Shown piece after piece: positions 18,713 to 28,495 of a stretch of 64,000 bases of DNA. Origin of the DNA: Enterococcus sp. DIV2402 (lineage in GTDB: Bacteria > Bacillota > Bacilli > Lactobacillales > Enterococcaceae); the NCBI RefSeq assembly GCF_017426705.2, contig NZ_CP147251.1:2332501-2396500 (forward strand), written 5' to 3'. Each line of letters starts with the position of its first letter. Positions within the stretch are counted from its first letter, which is position 1. The translations under genes were made by a program, and so were the position numbers. The notes under the pieces are model-generated. The model was not told the DNA's origin. It worked only from the letters and a program-made list of their open reading frames with translations, and searched no databases.

Positions 18713-20647
18713 TTAACGGCTAAAATTATTCACATCAGCAACAATTGCTTCCACAAATTCTGGCAATAATTGAACGGCAGTTTCTTTACTACCGTAACGA
18801 CGGATATTTACGGTACCATCATTTACTTCTTGATCCCCTACAACAATTTGGTAAGGAATTTTTTGTGTTTGTGAGGCACGAATTTTGTAACCCATTTTTT
18901 CATTACGGTCGTCTACTTCTACACGGATACCTTTTGTTTGTAACATTTCTTTGACCTCATAAGCGTAATCGCTATGTGCTTCAACAGAAACAGGAATAAT
19001 TGTTGCTTGGATTGGTGCTAGCCAAGTTGGGAAAGCGCCTTTGTACATCTCTGTTAGGTAAGCAACAAAACGTTCCATTGTCGAAACAATCCCGCGATGA
19101 ATAACTACTGGGCGATGCGTATTTTCACCATCTTCACCAACGTATGTTAAATCAAAACGTTCTGGTAATAAGAAGTCTAATTGAATAGTTGATAATGTTT
19201 CTTCCATTCCTAATGCAGTTTTCACTTGAACGTCAAGTTTAGGTCCGTAAAAGGCTGCTTCACCTTCTGCTTCAAAATAATCCAATTCTAACTCGTCCAT
19301 CGCTTCTTTTAACACTGCTTGCGCATGGTTCCACATAGCATCATCATCAAAATATTTTTCAGTATTTTTTGGGTCACGATAACTTAAACGGAAACGATAA
19401 TCTGTTAAATTGAAATCCGCATAGACAGATGTCATCAAATCTAATGTACGTTTGAATTCGTCTTTGATTTGGTCTGGTCGAACAAAGGTATGTCCATCAT
19501 TTAAAGTCATCTCACGTACACGTTGTAAACCAGATAATGCTCCAGATTTTTCATAACGATGCATCATCCCTAATTCTGCAATACGGATTGGTAATTCACG
19601 ATAAGAATGAATATCGTTTTTATAGACCATCATATGATGTGGACAGTTCATTGGGCGTAAAACTAACATTTCACCATCGCCCATGTCCATTGGTGGGAAC
19701 ATATCTTCGTGGTAGTGATCCCAGTGACCAGAACGTTTGTAAAATTCTACATTTGCCATAACTGGTGTGTATACATGTTGGTACCCTAAGCTAATTTCTT
19801 TATCAGTAATGTAGCGCTCGATTGTACGACGAATAGTTGCGCCTTTTGGTAACCAGAATGGTAATCCAGAACCAACTTCAGGTGATAACATAAATAAATC
19901 TAATTCTTTCCCTAATTTACGATGATCACGTTCTTTGGCTTCTTCACGCATACGGATAAATTCTTTTAAATCTTTTTTATCAAAGAAGGCAGTTCCATAA
20001 ACACGTTGCATCATATGGTTATCAGAATTCCCACGCCAGTATGCACCTGCGACTGAAAGTAATTTGAAAATTTGGATACGACCAGTTGATGGTACATGAG
20101 GTCCACGACATAAATCAACAAAATCACCTTGTTCATAAGCTGTGATGATTTCATCTTCGGGTAGTTCATTAATTAATTCTTCTTTATAAGGATCGCCAGC
20201 AAATAATCCTAGCGCTTCTTCTTTGGTTAAAACACGGCGAGTGATCGGGTTGTTTTCTTTTACAATTTTCATCATTTCAGCTTCAATTGCCGGTAAATCT
20301 TCGGCCGTTACTGGTTGTTCACCATTATCAGTGTCATAATAAAATCCAGAATCAATGGCTGGACCTACCCCAAAATGAATGCTTGGATATAATCGACGCA
20401 TGGCATTCGCCATTAAATGTGCAGTTGAGTGACGTAATAAAGCTAAGGCTTCTTCATGATTTGGTGTTACGATTTCAATTGAACCGTCTTCTTCAATTGT
20501 ACGATCTAAGTCAATTAATTCTCCATTGAATTTTCCGGCTAAAGCTTTTTTAGCTAAACTTTTAGAAATGCTTTCGGCGATTTCTTTCGTTGTAATTCCA
20601 GATTCAAATTCTTTTACGGCACCATCTGGAAAAGTGATTTTTAACAT
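18713..20647 (-). CDS. thrS: Threonine--tRNA ligase
   Basis: A 644-residue class II synthetase with all four domains: TGS (about 1-63), the editing domain with [10 protein letters not shown] (about 70-225), the catalytic core (about 240-535, with motif 2 and zinc ligands in RPMNCPHHM), and the anticodon-binding domain (about 540-640). It charges tRNA-Thr. A T-box leader with a threonine specifier precedes it, so expression rises when tRNA-Thr is uncharged. Length and start are normal. Confidence 0.98.
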   Translation of the reverse strand: MLKITFPDGAVKEFESGITTKEIAESISKSLAKKALAGKFNGELIDLDRTIEEDGSIEIVTPNHEEALALLRHSTAHLMANAMRRLYPSIHFGVGPAIDSGFYYDTDNGEQPVTAEDLPAIEAEMMKIVKENNPITRRVLTKEEALGLFAGDPYKEELINELPEDEIITAYEQGDFVDLCRGPHVPSTGRIQIFKLLSVAGAYWRGNSDNHMMQRVYGTAFFDKKDLKEFIRMREEAKERDHRKLGKELDLFMLSPEVGSGLPFWLPKGATIRRTIERYITDKEISLGYQHVYTPVMANVEFYKRSGHWDHYHEDMFPPMDMGDGEMLVLRPMNCPHHMMVYKNDIHSYRELPIRIAELGMMHRYEKSGALSGLQRVREMTLNDGHTFVRPDQIKDEFKRTLDLMTSVYADFNLTDYRFRLSYRDPKNTEKYFDDDAMWNHAQAVLKEAMDELELDYFEAEGEAAFYGPKLDVQVKTALGMEETLSTIQLDFLLPERFDLTYVGEDGENTHRPVVIHRGIVSTMERFVAYLTEMYKGAFPTWLAPIQATIIPVSVEAHSDYAYEVKEMLQTKGIRVEVDDRNEKMGYKIRASQTQKIPYQIVVGDQEVNDGTVNIRRYGSKETAVQLLPEFVEAIVADVNNFSR

Positions 20648-20734
20648 GCTATTTCCTCCTTCAATTGCTGATTGATAAGAAAATCAACCACGTTACAAGT
20701 TCCTGTTTCATCTATTTAAAGATGACTTGCAACA

Positions 20735-20970
20735 AAAAAGTCCTAGTATCGCATAGCGATACTAGGACGAATACTTTCGTGGTTCCACCTAATTTTAAAC
20801 ACGATAAATAAGCGTGTTCCTCAAACGTGATAACGGTACGACCGCTTTTGCTTCAACAAAAGTTTCGAAAGTGGTCATTCCCTGGTTTTCTTCTAGAAAA
20901 GTTTCAGCCTAGCTTTTCCTCTCTTATTGAAGACTCTCAAGTGCAGTTGTCTTTCTCATCAATCAATTAT
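20735..20970 (-). promoter_or_regulatory. T-box riboswitch, threonine specifier
   Basis: The minus strand contains the T-box core TAGGTGGAACCACG and, downstream, a terminator hairpin GTCCTAGTATCG / CGATACTAGGAC with a T-run. Upstream, the specifier region reads GGAATGACCAC, offering ACC (Thr). Uncharged tRNA-Thr should stabilise the antiterminator and switch on thrS. Confidence 0.92.
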
Positions 20971-21018
20971 GGTCTTATTTAACCACTTCTTACAGAAAAT
21001 TGCAAGTAAGAAATAAAA

Positions 21019-21195
21019 TTATTTCCAAGCTCCATTATTTCCATAAGTTCCTTTTTTCATTTCATTAATGATGACATGAATATTTTCTTTTGGTGCTCCG
21101 CTTGTTTTATGAACTGCCTCTGTTACTTCTTTCATCATTGCTTCTAATTGCTCGGGTGTTCTTCCTTCTAATAATTCAATATGGACAAATGGCAT
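21019..21195 (-). CDS. 4-oxalocrotonate tautomerase family protein
   Basis: A 58-residue protein starting [16 protein letters not shown], with the catalytic N-terminal Pro exposed after Met removal. The typical core [20 protein letters not shown] is present, and it ends GAWK. This matches small tautomerases of the YwhB/DmpI type. The true substrate in such bacteria is usually unknown. It sits alone between the thrS T-box and the broken DUF488 gene, with an AGGAGGAA ribosome-binding site. Confidence 0.88.
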   Translation of the reverse strand: MPFVHIELLEGRTPEQLEAMMKEVTEAVHKTSGAPKENIHVIINEMKKGTYGNNGAWK

Positions 21196-21230
21196 GGTTC
21201 TTCCTCCTTTATAAGCATGCCTTTATTATA

Positions 21231-21598
21231 CTATTTTTTTAGCTGTTCTTGTAAAAATTCAAGCAAAACTTGTGCTTGATTATATTGAGGATTTTTTGCA
21301 CTATAAATCAACGTAACATTCTGGTTTTCCAGCCATTTTTTGATAGTAGTTACGAACTCAGATGTATAGGAATTTTCTGCCAATTCTTCAAGATACTGTT
21401 TTGTAAACCATTGAAATTTTTCCGGCTCATGGTTAAATTCTTGTCGAAGCTCTTTAGTTGGTGCAATTTGTTTTGCCCATAAATCTAGTTGTAATTTTTC
21501 TTTTTTATTCCTCTTGGCCAAATTCTATCCACTAAAATTCGCTTACCATCAACTGATTGGACTGTGTCATATGCTCGTTTAATCGTTAAATTTCCCAT
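21231..21598 (-). pseudogene. DUF488 family gene with a frameshift in a poly-A tract
   Basis: The first 35 or so codons read [18 protein letters not shown] then [12 protein letters not shown], the DUF488 signature. The rest ([20 protein letters not shown] onward to LEFLQEQLKK) continues in another frame. The break lies in an A-run at about 21493-21500; one extra A would rejoin the frames as [10 protein letters not shown]. Either the gene is inactivated, it slips at the homopolymer, or the base call is wrong. DUF488 proteins have no well-established function. Confidence 0.85.
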
Positions 21599-21673
21599 AA
21601 AATCACCTACTCCTCTATAGTATACTGCAATCGAATGATAGAATAAAGTATCATAACTATTCGGAGGTGTACG

Positions 21674-22279
21674 ATGGACTATTTAGCAATTTATAAGCGA
21701 TTATTTGCGATTGCCGAGGTAGGCTTAGTCTACGGAAAAGATGCATTTGATCAAGAACGCTATACAGAATTACGACAGCTTTCTTTACAACTCATTCAGC
21801 AGTTAGGTAACGAACCATTCGAAGTTATAGAAGAATTATTTGCTCATGAAATTGGTTACCAAACACCCAAAATAGATGTTCGTGCCTTTATCACCAAACA
21901 AGATAAGGTGTTACTAGTGCAAGATACAAAAACGAAAGAATGGTCCTTGCCGGGCGGATATGGTGATGTTGGTTTATCGCCAAAAGAAAATATCATCAAA
22001 GAAGTCCAAGAGGAAACAAATTTACTAGTTACTCCAAATAAATTGTTAGCCGTTTTTGATACCAATTTACGAAAAGATATTCCACAAATCTTCCAGTATT
22101 ATAAACTCGTCTTTGCTTGTCAAGTTGTATCTAATTCTCAAGCATTCGAAAAAAATATTGAAACTTCACAAATGGCATATTTTGGCTTAAATGAGTTACC
22201 CTCACTTTCAAAGAAACGTACAACCAAAGAACAGTTAATCCAATTGTTTTCACAACACGAGACTTGTTATTTTGAGTAA
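21674..22279 (+). CDS. Nudix hydrolase (YjhB-like, ADP-ribose/nucleotide class)
   Basis: A 201-residue protein with an N-terminal helical NUDIX_hydro_N region (about 1-60) and a Nudix domain (about 65-195). The Nudix box, [20 protein letters not shown], keeps the metal-binding EVQEE glutamates but has Lys where REUXEE usually has Arg. It probably cleaves a nucleoside diphosphate linked to another group; the exact substrate cannot be told. It is monocistronic on the plus strand between convergent or diverging neighbours, with a GGAGGTG ribosome-binding site. Confidence 0.85.
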   Translation: MDYLAIYKRLFAIAEVGLVYGKDAFDQERYTELRQLSLQLIQQLGNEPFEVIEELFAHEIGYQTPKIDVRAFITKQDKVLLVQDTKTKEWSLPGGYGDVGLSPKENIIKEVQEETNLLVTPNKLLAVFDTNLRKDIPQIFQYYKLVFACQVVSNSQAFEKNIETSQMAYFGLNELPSLSKKRTTKEQLIQLFSQHETCYFE

Positions 22280-22293
22280 AAAAAAATCCATCA

Positions 22294-22330
22294 AAATTCC
22301 CCAAACTACCTAGTCTAGTTTGGGGATTTC
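22294..22330. terminator. Bidirectional terminator
   Basis: Arms CCCCAAACT / AGTTTGGGG flanked by A-run and T-run; serves the Nudix gene on the plus strand and the flavoprotein gene on the minus strand. Confidence 0.8.
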
Positions 22331-22332
22331 GC

Positions 22333-24171
22333 TTATTTTATTTTTTCTGCTAATGATTCTGAAGCAAGCTTGCCTGAAGTCAACGCCCAAGCATTATTTG
22401 CCCCAGATGGAGAATCATCTCCCATCACGCCACCAACAATTTCACCTGCTGCGTACAAGCCTAGAATAATTTCTCCTTCTTTATTGATTACTTGTAATTG
22501 TTCATTAGCAACTAAACCACCCATCGTTGTAGCAAAACGTGGTTTTTGTTCAACAAGATAATACGGTCCTTCACCAATTTTTTTCGGCATAAATTCAACT
22601 GGCCGTTGGAAATCTTTATCTTCTTTTACTTCAACGTATCCATTATACGTCTCAATTGTACGATTCAAAGTAGTCGCATCAATAGCTGCAGCTTCTGCTA
22701 GTTCATTTATCGTGTCACCATGGAAGAAATAAGGTGTGGTTGAACCATTATTCTCTAACCATTTTTCAATATCATTTTCACTAATTCCCGCTTCTGCAAC
22801 AGCTGGTTTAAATAAATCAAATGCTTCTTGATCCATTAATAAATAAAGCATTTGTTCTGGCTGAGCTAATTCGACTTCCAAAATTTCTCGATTACTTGCA
22901 CGTTCATTAACCACACGCTTGCCGTTCGCATTAATTAAAATAGCATTTTGTTTAAACACTGCAATATTACCAGCAATTGTAGACTTGGCTTTTCCTTTTG
23001 ACACTTCGACACCATTTGGATAGGTTTTTCCATACTCCATCAAACGTGTAGCTGCATTAATTTCATCAGTTTCAGTTAAAATAATGCCATCGCCTGTGGA
23101 AGATTCTGGTCCGTAATACAATACATTTTTCAAATTATCTGTTAATAATTCTTGATTATTTCCATAGCCACCAGAAGCAATAATTACTGATTTAGCTTTT
23201 ACTTGATAGGTTGTACCATCAGTCGCTTGAGCAACAAAGCCATTGACTGCTCCATTATCATCGACCGTCAATTCATTGACTTGCGTCTCTAAATGAACAT
23301 CAATCTTGGTTTTTTCAATCTTTTCACGCGCTGTTTTAGCAAAACCAGGACCACCATCTGTGTATGCTAGTTCTCTATCGTAGCTGTATTCTGCCAGTTT
23401 GTGTAAATCTGGTTCATATTGAATACCCACATATTCATGTAACCAATCAGTCGTAGAACCTACATTTTCTGCATAAAGGTTTAATAATTCAGGAACATTT
23501 TTTTCATCGCCATTTTTCATAAAATCGTTGACCATACTATCAACATTATCTTGCTTGACTCCAGCTTCTTCTTGAAGTTTTGATCCCATAACGACTTGAT
23601 TCCCACCACTAATGGAAATAGCGCCACCCAAGTAACTCATTTTTTCAAATAAAACTGTTTTTAAGCCTAACTCATCTGCACGTAATGCAGCAGACATCCC
23701 GGCAGCACCACCACCTATAATCGCAACATCTGAAGTTAATTCGATGACCTCATTTGATTGTTCTTTTTCAACGGCTACTTCTTTTAAAGCTTCTGTGTCT
23801 CCACCAGCTTTTTCAATAGCTTCACTGATTGCAGCCAAAACTGCTTCATTCGTCAAAGAAGCACCACTTACTGTATCAACACCCAAAGATTGGTATTCAA
23901 CGACGGATTCGGGAATTTCTTGAAGTGATTTATCACTCAAGCCTTCTGTTTCATGGTGTTCAATTACTTCAATCTTTTCTATTTTGTCAGTAGTAAACGT
24001 CACCTCGACGACAATTGGACCATTCTTACCTTCCCCTTGTCCCTCAAATGTTCCCGCTTTATATGTTCCTTGTTCTTCTATTTTTGTTTCATTGTTTGTA
24101 CACGCAGATATTGATACAAAAATCACAAACAAAAAGAAAAGCATACCAACAATCTTTCCTATTTTTTTCAT
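22333..24171 (-). CDS. Lipoprotein flavoprotein reductase (FMN-binding plus fumarate-reductase-like domain)
   Basis: A 612-residue surface lipoprotein. The signal peptide ends in the lipobox SISAC (about residue 24), so it is anchored outside the cell. An FMN-binding domain follows (about 38-115), with DTVSGAS, the type of site where ApbE attaches FMN covalently. The FAD_binding_2/FrdA-like domain (about 145-610) begins VAIIGGGAAGMSAAL and ends ANNAWALTSGKLA. Family members reduce fumarate, urocanate or related enoates using extracellular electrons. The acceptor is unknown here, and no ApbE is in the window. Confidence 0.85.
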   Translation of the reverse strand: MKKIGKIVGMLFFLFVIFVSISACTNNETKIEEQGTYKAGTFEGQGEGKNGPIVVEVTFTTDKIEKIEVIEHHETEGLSDKSLQEIPESVVEYQSLGVDTVSGASLTNEAVLAAISEAIEKAGGDTEALKEVAVEKEQSNEVIELTSDVAIIGGGAAGMSAALRADELGLKTVLFEKMSYLGGAISISGGNQVVMGSKLQEEAGVKQDNVDSMVNDFMKNGDEKNVPELLNLYAENVGSTTDWLHEYVGIQYEPDLHKLAEYSYDRELAYTDGGPGFAKTAREKIEKTKIDVHLETQVNELTVDDNGAVNGFVAQATDGTTYQVKAKSVIIASGGYGNNQELLTDNLKNVLYYGPESSTGDGIILTETDEINAATRLMEYGKTYPNGVEVSKGKAKSTIAGNIAVFKQNAILINANGKRVVNERASNREILEVELAQPEQMLYLLMDQEAFDLFKPAVAEAGISENDIEKWLENNGSTTPYFFHGDTINELAEAAAIDATTLNRTIETYNGYVEVKEDKDFQRPVEFMPKKIGEGPYYLVEQKPRFATTMGGLVANEQLQVINKEGEIILGLYAAGEIVGGVMGDDSPSGANNAWALTSGKLASESLAEKIK

Positions 24172-24267
24172 ATAACCACCCCTATTGTTTATTTATTCAC
24201 TAATAAAGTATAAAACGCATTCAATGAAAAGGCAAGCGGATTTTATAATTAATTCACAATCTCACAA

Positions 24268-24296
24268 AAAAAAAGCAGATAGTATTAACTATCTGC
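24268..24296 (-). terminator. Terminator overlapping the racemase stop
   Basis: Hairpin GCAGATAGT / ACTATCTGC followed by a run of T's on the minus strand. It includes the last codons of the racemase gene and ends the crossbridge operon. Confidence 0.8.
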
Positions 24297-25016
24297 TCGA
24301 AATTCTAATGCTAAACGGATTGTTTCGTCCACCAATTCAGACTGTGCATCAACAATCGGATGCGTTTCATCTTGGGTCGCTTCTTGCATTAAAGAAAGTT
24401 CTGTACACCCTAATAAGACGACATCACACTGTTGCTCGTCAATCATTTGATTTAAAATAGAGAAATACAATTCTTCATTTAAAAAATTCTGTTCTTTAAT
24501 GTCACGATAAATCAGATTCGTTACTTGTTGTTGAATTTCTTGCTGAGGTATGATTGTCTCAATATTCTCAAAAGCATTCAATTCATTCTCATAGACTTTT
24601 GATTGAATTGTACCTTCAGTTGCTAAGACACCCACACGAATTGGGCGGTTTAAATTAGAAAATTTCTTTAAAATCGCTTGAACCGCTAGACGTGGCATAT
24701 GCAATAAGGGAATAGTCGTTTCATTTACTAATTCATCATAAAAATGATGCGCTGTATTACACGTGAGCACAAAAAAGCGTGGTTCCAAAGCTGAATATTG
24801 ACGAATATCTTCTTTTAAAGCAGCAACTGGACTTTCTTCTGATTTTCCTAAAATAAAAGCTGTTCGATCAGGTACGGTTGCATGATTAATCAATACATAG
24901 TTCAAATAATCTTGATCTGAATGATTGGGCGTACGCTCATTTAACACATGGACAAAGCTTTCTGTTGCTAATGTCCCCATTCCACCTAAAATTGCAAAAA
25001 AATTTTTCATACACAT
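24285..25016 (-). CDS. racD: Aspartate racemase (D-Asp supply for peptidoglycan crossbridge)
   Basis: A 243-residue Asp/Glu racemase-family protein that interconverts L- and D-aspartate without PLP. Both catalytic cysteines are present, in LTCNTAHHF (about residue 84) and LLGCTELS (about residue 198), with the N-terminal ILGGMGTLAT loop. It starts immediately after the D-aspartate ligase stop codon. This ligase-racemase pair is known from E. faecium (Aslfm and Racfm), which strongly supports D-Asp as the product. A second in-frame ATG two codons on is an alternative start. Confidence 0.9.
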   Translation of the reverse strand: MCMKNFFAILGGMGTLATESFVHVLNERTPNHSDQDYLNYVLINHATVPDRTAFILGKSEESPVAALKEDIRQYSALEPRFFVLTCNTAHHFYDELVNETTIPLLHMPRLAVQAILKKFSNLNRPIRVGVLATEGTIQSKVYENELNAFENIETIIPQQEIQQQVTNLIYRDIKEQNFLNEELYFSILNQMIDEQQCDVVLLGCTELSLMQEATQDETHPIVDAQSELVDETIRLALEFRADS

Positions 25017-26285
25017 CTATTTCTTTCTAAAGTATTCTTTGTATCGTCCATAATACGAGTAAAATATATGTTGTACAAGTAAGTAGCGTTTGATACTCAT
25101 GTCTTCTTTGTAAAAAATGGTTGAACCATATTGCTTATTCTTTAAATATTTCATTGCTTCGTCTTTATCAGGACCTTCAGCAATATATTTTTTCAATATA
25201 CGTTTTGGTACACCAATCCATAATTTATCGCCTTTACCGTAAACTGTTTCTGTAAAAGGCGTCTCCAAAATATAATCTTCTACTAAATATTTTGCTAAAT
25301 TATATCCGCCTAAAGTCACAAAGAAACTACTACGCCCTTGACGCAAATTAATTTCAAATAATTTATATTCGCCATCACGTTCATCATATTTCATATCGAA
25401 GTTTGCAAAACCAGAATACTTAATTTCTTCTAAAAAGGATTTGATTTTCTTACAAATATCTTCATTGTAATCCGGCATGATTGCAACATAGTTCCCAACT
25501 GATTGTGGTGTTGGATCCTCTAACAACGGATGTCCCAAACACATCATGCGAACGTTATGTTGTTGATCCACATAGGCGTTTAACACACGCATACGTGAAT
25601 CATCTCCAGGAATAAAATCTTGGCAAATCATTTCTGAAGTATATCCTGCACGATAAATTTTAGCCAATACGTCATCGAGTTCTTTTTGGGTATCAATAAT
25701 AAAAGCTTTTTTACGACCTTCGAAATCAATATCTAAATATTCCACACTGTTTGCTGGTTTTAAAGCTACTGGAAATTCAAATGGTAAGCTTACTGATGGT
25801 GTTTCTTTGAAAAGTTCTTTGGTAATGATTAGTGTTTTTGGATAGGGCAAGCCATATGTTTCACACGTCTCATAAAAAGAAACTTTATTTGATAACACTT
25901 CTTGCGTTTTTGCATCTACTGTTGGACAAATAAATCGTTGAGATAATTCGTCTTTAAAATGAGTTACTAACTCAGTGTAGACATCCCCACAAGGAACTAA
26001 TAACAATTTACGTGAATCATTCGCATATTGCTTCATCAATTCTCGCATTGTTTGAATAAATCCTTCTGGTTCACTGAAACCTTGGTGCGCATGTACGTTT
26101 ACGATTTTACTGTACTTTGTTGCAGAAAGGAAAGCAGCACTATGGGCTTCTGAGACAATTCCATACTCTTCATAGAAGGAACGCGCCATCCCATAAACAT
26201 TGATATCGCTACCTAATAAAATAGGTTGAAATTGTTCCTTAATCTTTTCATTCACTGTTAAAATCACATTCTTTCGTTCATTCAT
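25017..26285 (-). CDS. D-aspartate--peptidoglycan precursor ligase, ATP-grasp
   Basis: About 422 residues, matching the Aslfm type of ATP-grasp ligase that adds the beta-carboxyl of D-Asp to Lys of UDP-MurNAc-pentapeptide. The N-terminus has PILLGSDINVYGMARSFYEE. The ATP-grasp core includes PVALKPANSVEYLD, a Cys-Gln-Asp loop ICQDFIPGDDSRM, and the metal-binding FEINLRQGRSSFF. The start is uncertain: the ATG chosen gives the family-like N-terminus, while a TTG ten codons upstream is possible. Flanked by asnB-like and racemase genes, it forms a crossbridge module. Confidence 0.88.
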   Translation of the reverse strand: MNERKNVILTVNEKIKEQFQPILLGSDINVYGMARSFYEEYGIVSEAHSAAFLSATKYSKIVNVHAHQGFSEPEGFIQTMRELMKQYANDSRKLLLVPCGDVYTELVTHFKDELSQRFICPTVDAKTQEVLSNKVSFYETCETYGLPYPKTLIITKELFKETPSVSLPFEFPVALKPANSVEYLDIDFEGRKKAFIIDTQKELDDVLAKIYRAGYTSEMICQDFIPGDDSRMRVLNAYVDQQHNVRMMCLGHPLLEDPTPQSVGNYVAIMPDYNEDICKKIKSFLEEIKYSGFANFDMKYDERDGEYKLFEINLRQGRSSFFVTLGGYNLAKYLVEDYILETPFTETVYGKGDKLWIGVPKRILKKYIAEGPDKDEAMKYLKNKQYGSTIFYKEDMSIKRYLLVQHIFYSYYGRYKEYFRKK

Positions 26286-26421
26286 TCTTGAATTAGATAC
26301 TTCAAAATTTCCCAAGCTGATTCATGTTGTTTATCGCTATGATTGCGTCGATTGTAAGTACAATCAGCATAATATCTTCATCAGTATAACACAAATCAAG
26401 AAATACAAGACAATCTCTTTC

Positions 26422-28281
26422 TTATTTTTCGTCAATAAAATAGACTTTATACCAAACTAAGAAAGAATAAATTGTCCAAATTTTACGACGTGCATCAATT
26501 TCCTGCGTATAATTTTTATCTAACATATCAAGAATTTTTTCTTGATTGAAAAATTCAGGAACAAAATCTGCTTCGAATACACCACGCACTTCTTTGTAGA
26601 ATTTTTCCTCATGCAACCAATCTTTAATTGGTACAGGGAAACCTAGTTTTTCACGATCTGCCCATTCATCTGGCAAATGACGATTCGCCGCTTTTCTAAA
26701 AGCATATTTCGTATTTTCAGCATTCAATAGATATTTCACAGGAATACGTTCTGCTAATTCCATCATACGAATGTCTAATAATGGCGTACGTGCTTCTAAA
26801 GAATGTGCCATCGTCATTTTATCTGCTTTTAATAAAATATCTTTCGGCATCCATTGATGAATATCTAAATACTGCATTTTCTTCACTTCTGGTAGATCCG
26901 GTACTTTATCGTATTGTCTTTGAGCAATTTCACGTACTGTCTCACTCTTACGGAAATTCGGTTGCAAGTAGATATCTGCCTCTTCTTCTTCAAAAACGAA
27001 GGCTTGTCCAATAAAGAAATCTTCTGCTGGAGCTAAAGATTTATATAAATGTAAGCTTCCTTTGAAGTTTGGCATTTTTTTAATGGTATGAGCTAAACGG
27101 TAACGTGATTTCTTCGGTAATTTTTTCAATTTTTCGGCAAAAACACGCACTGATTTTGCTTTTGTCGCAAACCCATAATCTGTATATCCAGCAAACAATT
27201 CATCGGCACCTTCTCCTGAAAGTACAACGGTTACTTGTTCACGAGCTAATTTTGCTAAGAAATATAATGGGACACATGAAGGATTTGATGCTGGTTCGTC
27301 CAAATGATATTGGATATTTGGAAAAGCTTCAAAAGCTTCTTCACTAGTAACTAATTTTGAAAAATTACGTAACCCTAAACGCTCAGTTAACTTTTTCGCT
27401 TCATGCGATTCATTGTAACTCTTATCACCGAAACCAATCGAAAATGTATAGTTTGGTTTACTTACGGAAGTCACAAAACTTGAGTCTACACCGCTTGATA
27501 AGAACGTACCCAATTTTACGTCACTAATTGAATGTGCCGCAACAGATTCTTGAACGGCTTCATCAATTAAATCAATTGCTTGTTCTAGTGTCATGTCTTC
27601 TTCTGAGAATTGTGCATCCCAGTATTGCGTCATTTCTAATTCACCATTGCGCACAAAGAAATAGTGCCCTTCTGGAATACGGTACACATTTTTGAAAAAC
27701 GTTTCATCAATGGCCGAATATTGAAACGTCATATAAGGTTTCAAAGCTCGAGGATTGATTTCTTTGACAAAATCCGGATGATCTAAGAAACTTTTAATTT
27801 CAGAACCAAACATAAATGTCTCATTACCTTGATAGTAGTAATAAGGTTTAATTCCAAAGTGATCACGGGCACCAAATAATTCTTGTTTTTCACGGTCCCA
27901 AATGGCAAAAGCAAACATCCCACGTAATTTTTTAACGATATCTGTCCCAAACTCTTCATATCCGTGTAAAATTACTTCAGTATCTGCTTTTGTAGTAAAA
28001 ATGTGTCCTTTTGCTTCTAATTCTTTTCTTAATTCTTGGAAGTTATAGATTTCTCCGTTAAAAATAATCGCTTTTGTTCTATCTTCATTAAAAATAGGTT
28101 GATCGCCACTTTTTAAATCAATGATACTTAAACGTCTAAAACCTAGCGCTACGTGTTCATCTACAAATTCACCGGAACTATCCGGTCCACGATGGATAAT
28201 TCGATCCATCATTTGGCTAATTTGTTCTTTTTTTTCTTCTATTGAGTATTTGCTCGTCACAAAACCAACGATTCCGCACAT
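26422..28281 (-). CDS. Glutamine-dependent asparagine synthase (probable D-Asp amidating AsnH type)
   Basis: A 619-residue protein with an N-terminal glutaminase domain (about 1-210; catalytic Cys2 in MCGIVGFVTS) and a C-terminal synthetase domain (about 215-600) with the ATP-binding PP-loop LGTFLSSGVDSSFV. In Lactococcus lactis the homologue AsnH amidates D-Asp in the peptidoglycan crossbridge. Here it is first in an operon with D-Asp ligase and racemase, so that role is more likely than free asparagine synthesis (inference). A well-formed promoter precedes it. Confidence 0.88.
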   Translation of the reverse strand: MCGIVGFVTSKYSIEEKKEQISQMMDRIIHRGPDSSGEFVDEHVALGFRRLSIIDLKSGDQPIFNEDRTKAIIFNGEIYNFQELRKELEAKGHIFTTKADTEVILHGYEEFGTDIVKKLRGMFAFAIWDREKQELFGARDHFGIKPYYYYQGNETFMFGSEIKSFLDHPDFVKEINPRALKPYMTFQYSAIDETFFKNVYRIPEGHYFFVRNGELEMTQYWDAQFSEEDMTLEQAIDLIDEAVQESVAAHSISDVKLGTFLSSGVDSSFVTSVSKPNYTFSIGFGDKSYNESHEAKKLTERLGLRNFSKLVTSEEAFEAFPNIQYHLDEPASNPSCVPLYFLAKLAREQVTVVLSGEGADELFAGYTDYGFATKAKSVRVFAEKLKKLPKKSRYRLAHTIKKMPNFKGSLHLYKSLAPAEDFFIGQAFVFEEEEADIYLQPNFRKSETVREIAQRQYDKVPDLPEVKKMQYLDIHQWMPKDILLKADKMTMAHSLEARTPLLDIRMMELAERIPVKYLLNAENTKYAFRKAANRHLPDEWADREKLGFPVPIKDWLHEEKFYKEVRGVFEADFVPEFFNQEKILDMLDKNYTQEIDARRKIWTIYSFLVWYKVYFIDEK

Positions 28282-28347
28282 ATAAATCCACCTATCTAAA
28301 TATTTAATTATCTATCTCATAATCAATTTCCCGCTTTGACCACAATA

Positions 28348-28389
28348 ATAGTCTAGTATAGTATAGAATACCTAATCAAGATAGTCTAG
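28348..28389 (-). promoter_or_regulatory. Promoter of the crossbridge operon with paired direct repeats
   Basis: On the minus strand a TAGACT -35 and TATACT -10 are spaced 17 nt. The 9-mer ATAGTCTAG (plus-strand reading) occurs twice, 33 bp apart, one copy over the -35 and the other just downstream of the -10. A 33 bp spacing is three helical turns, suggesting an operator for a dimeric regulator. No regulator is identified. Confidence 0.5.
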
Positions 28390-28469
28390 GAGTATACAAA
28401 AAATTTGGTTTTTTTTAAACAAAAAATGAAAATTTCATGAATATACCATATAAACAGGCACATAAATAA

Positions 28470-28495
28470 AAAAAGGACAATCTCCTTGTCCTTTT
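28470..28495 (-). terminator. Terminator after the acetyltransferase gene
   Basis: Hairpin AAAGGACAA / TTGTCCTTT followed by T's on the minus strand, touching the acetyltransferase stop. Confidence 0.75.
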
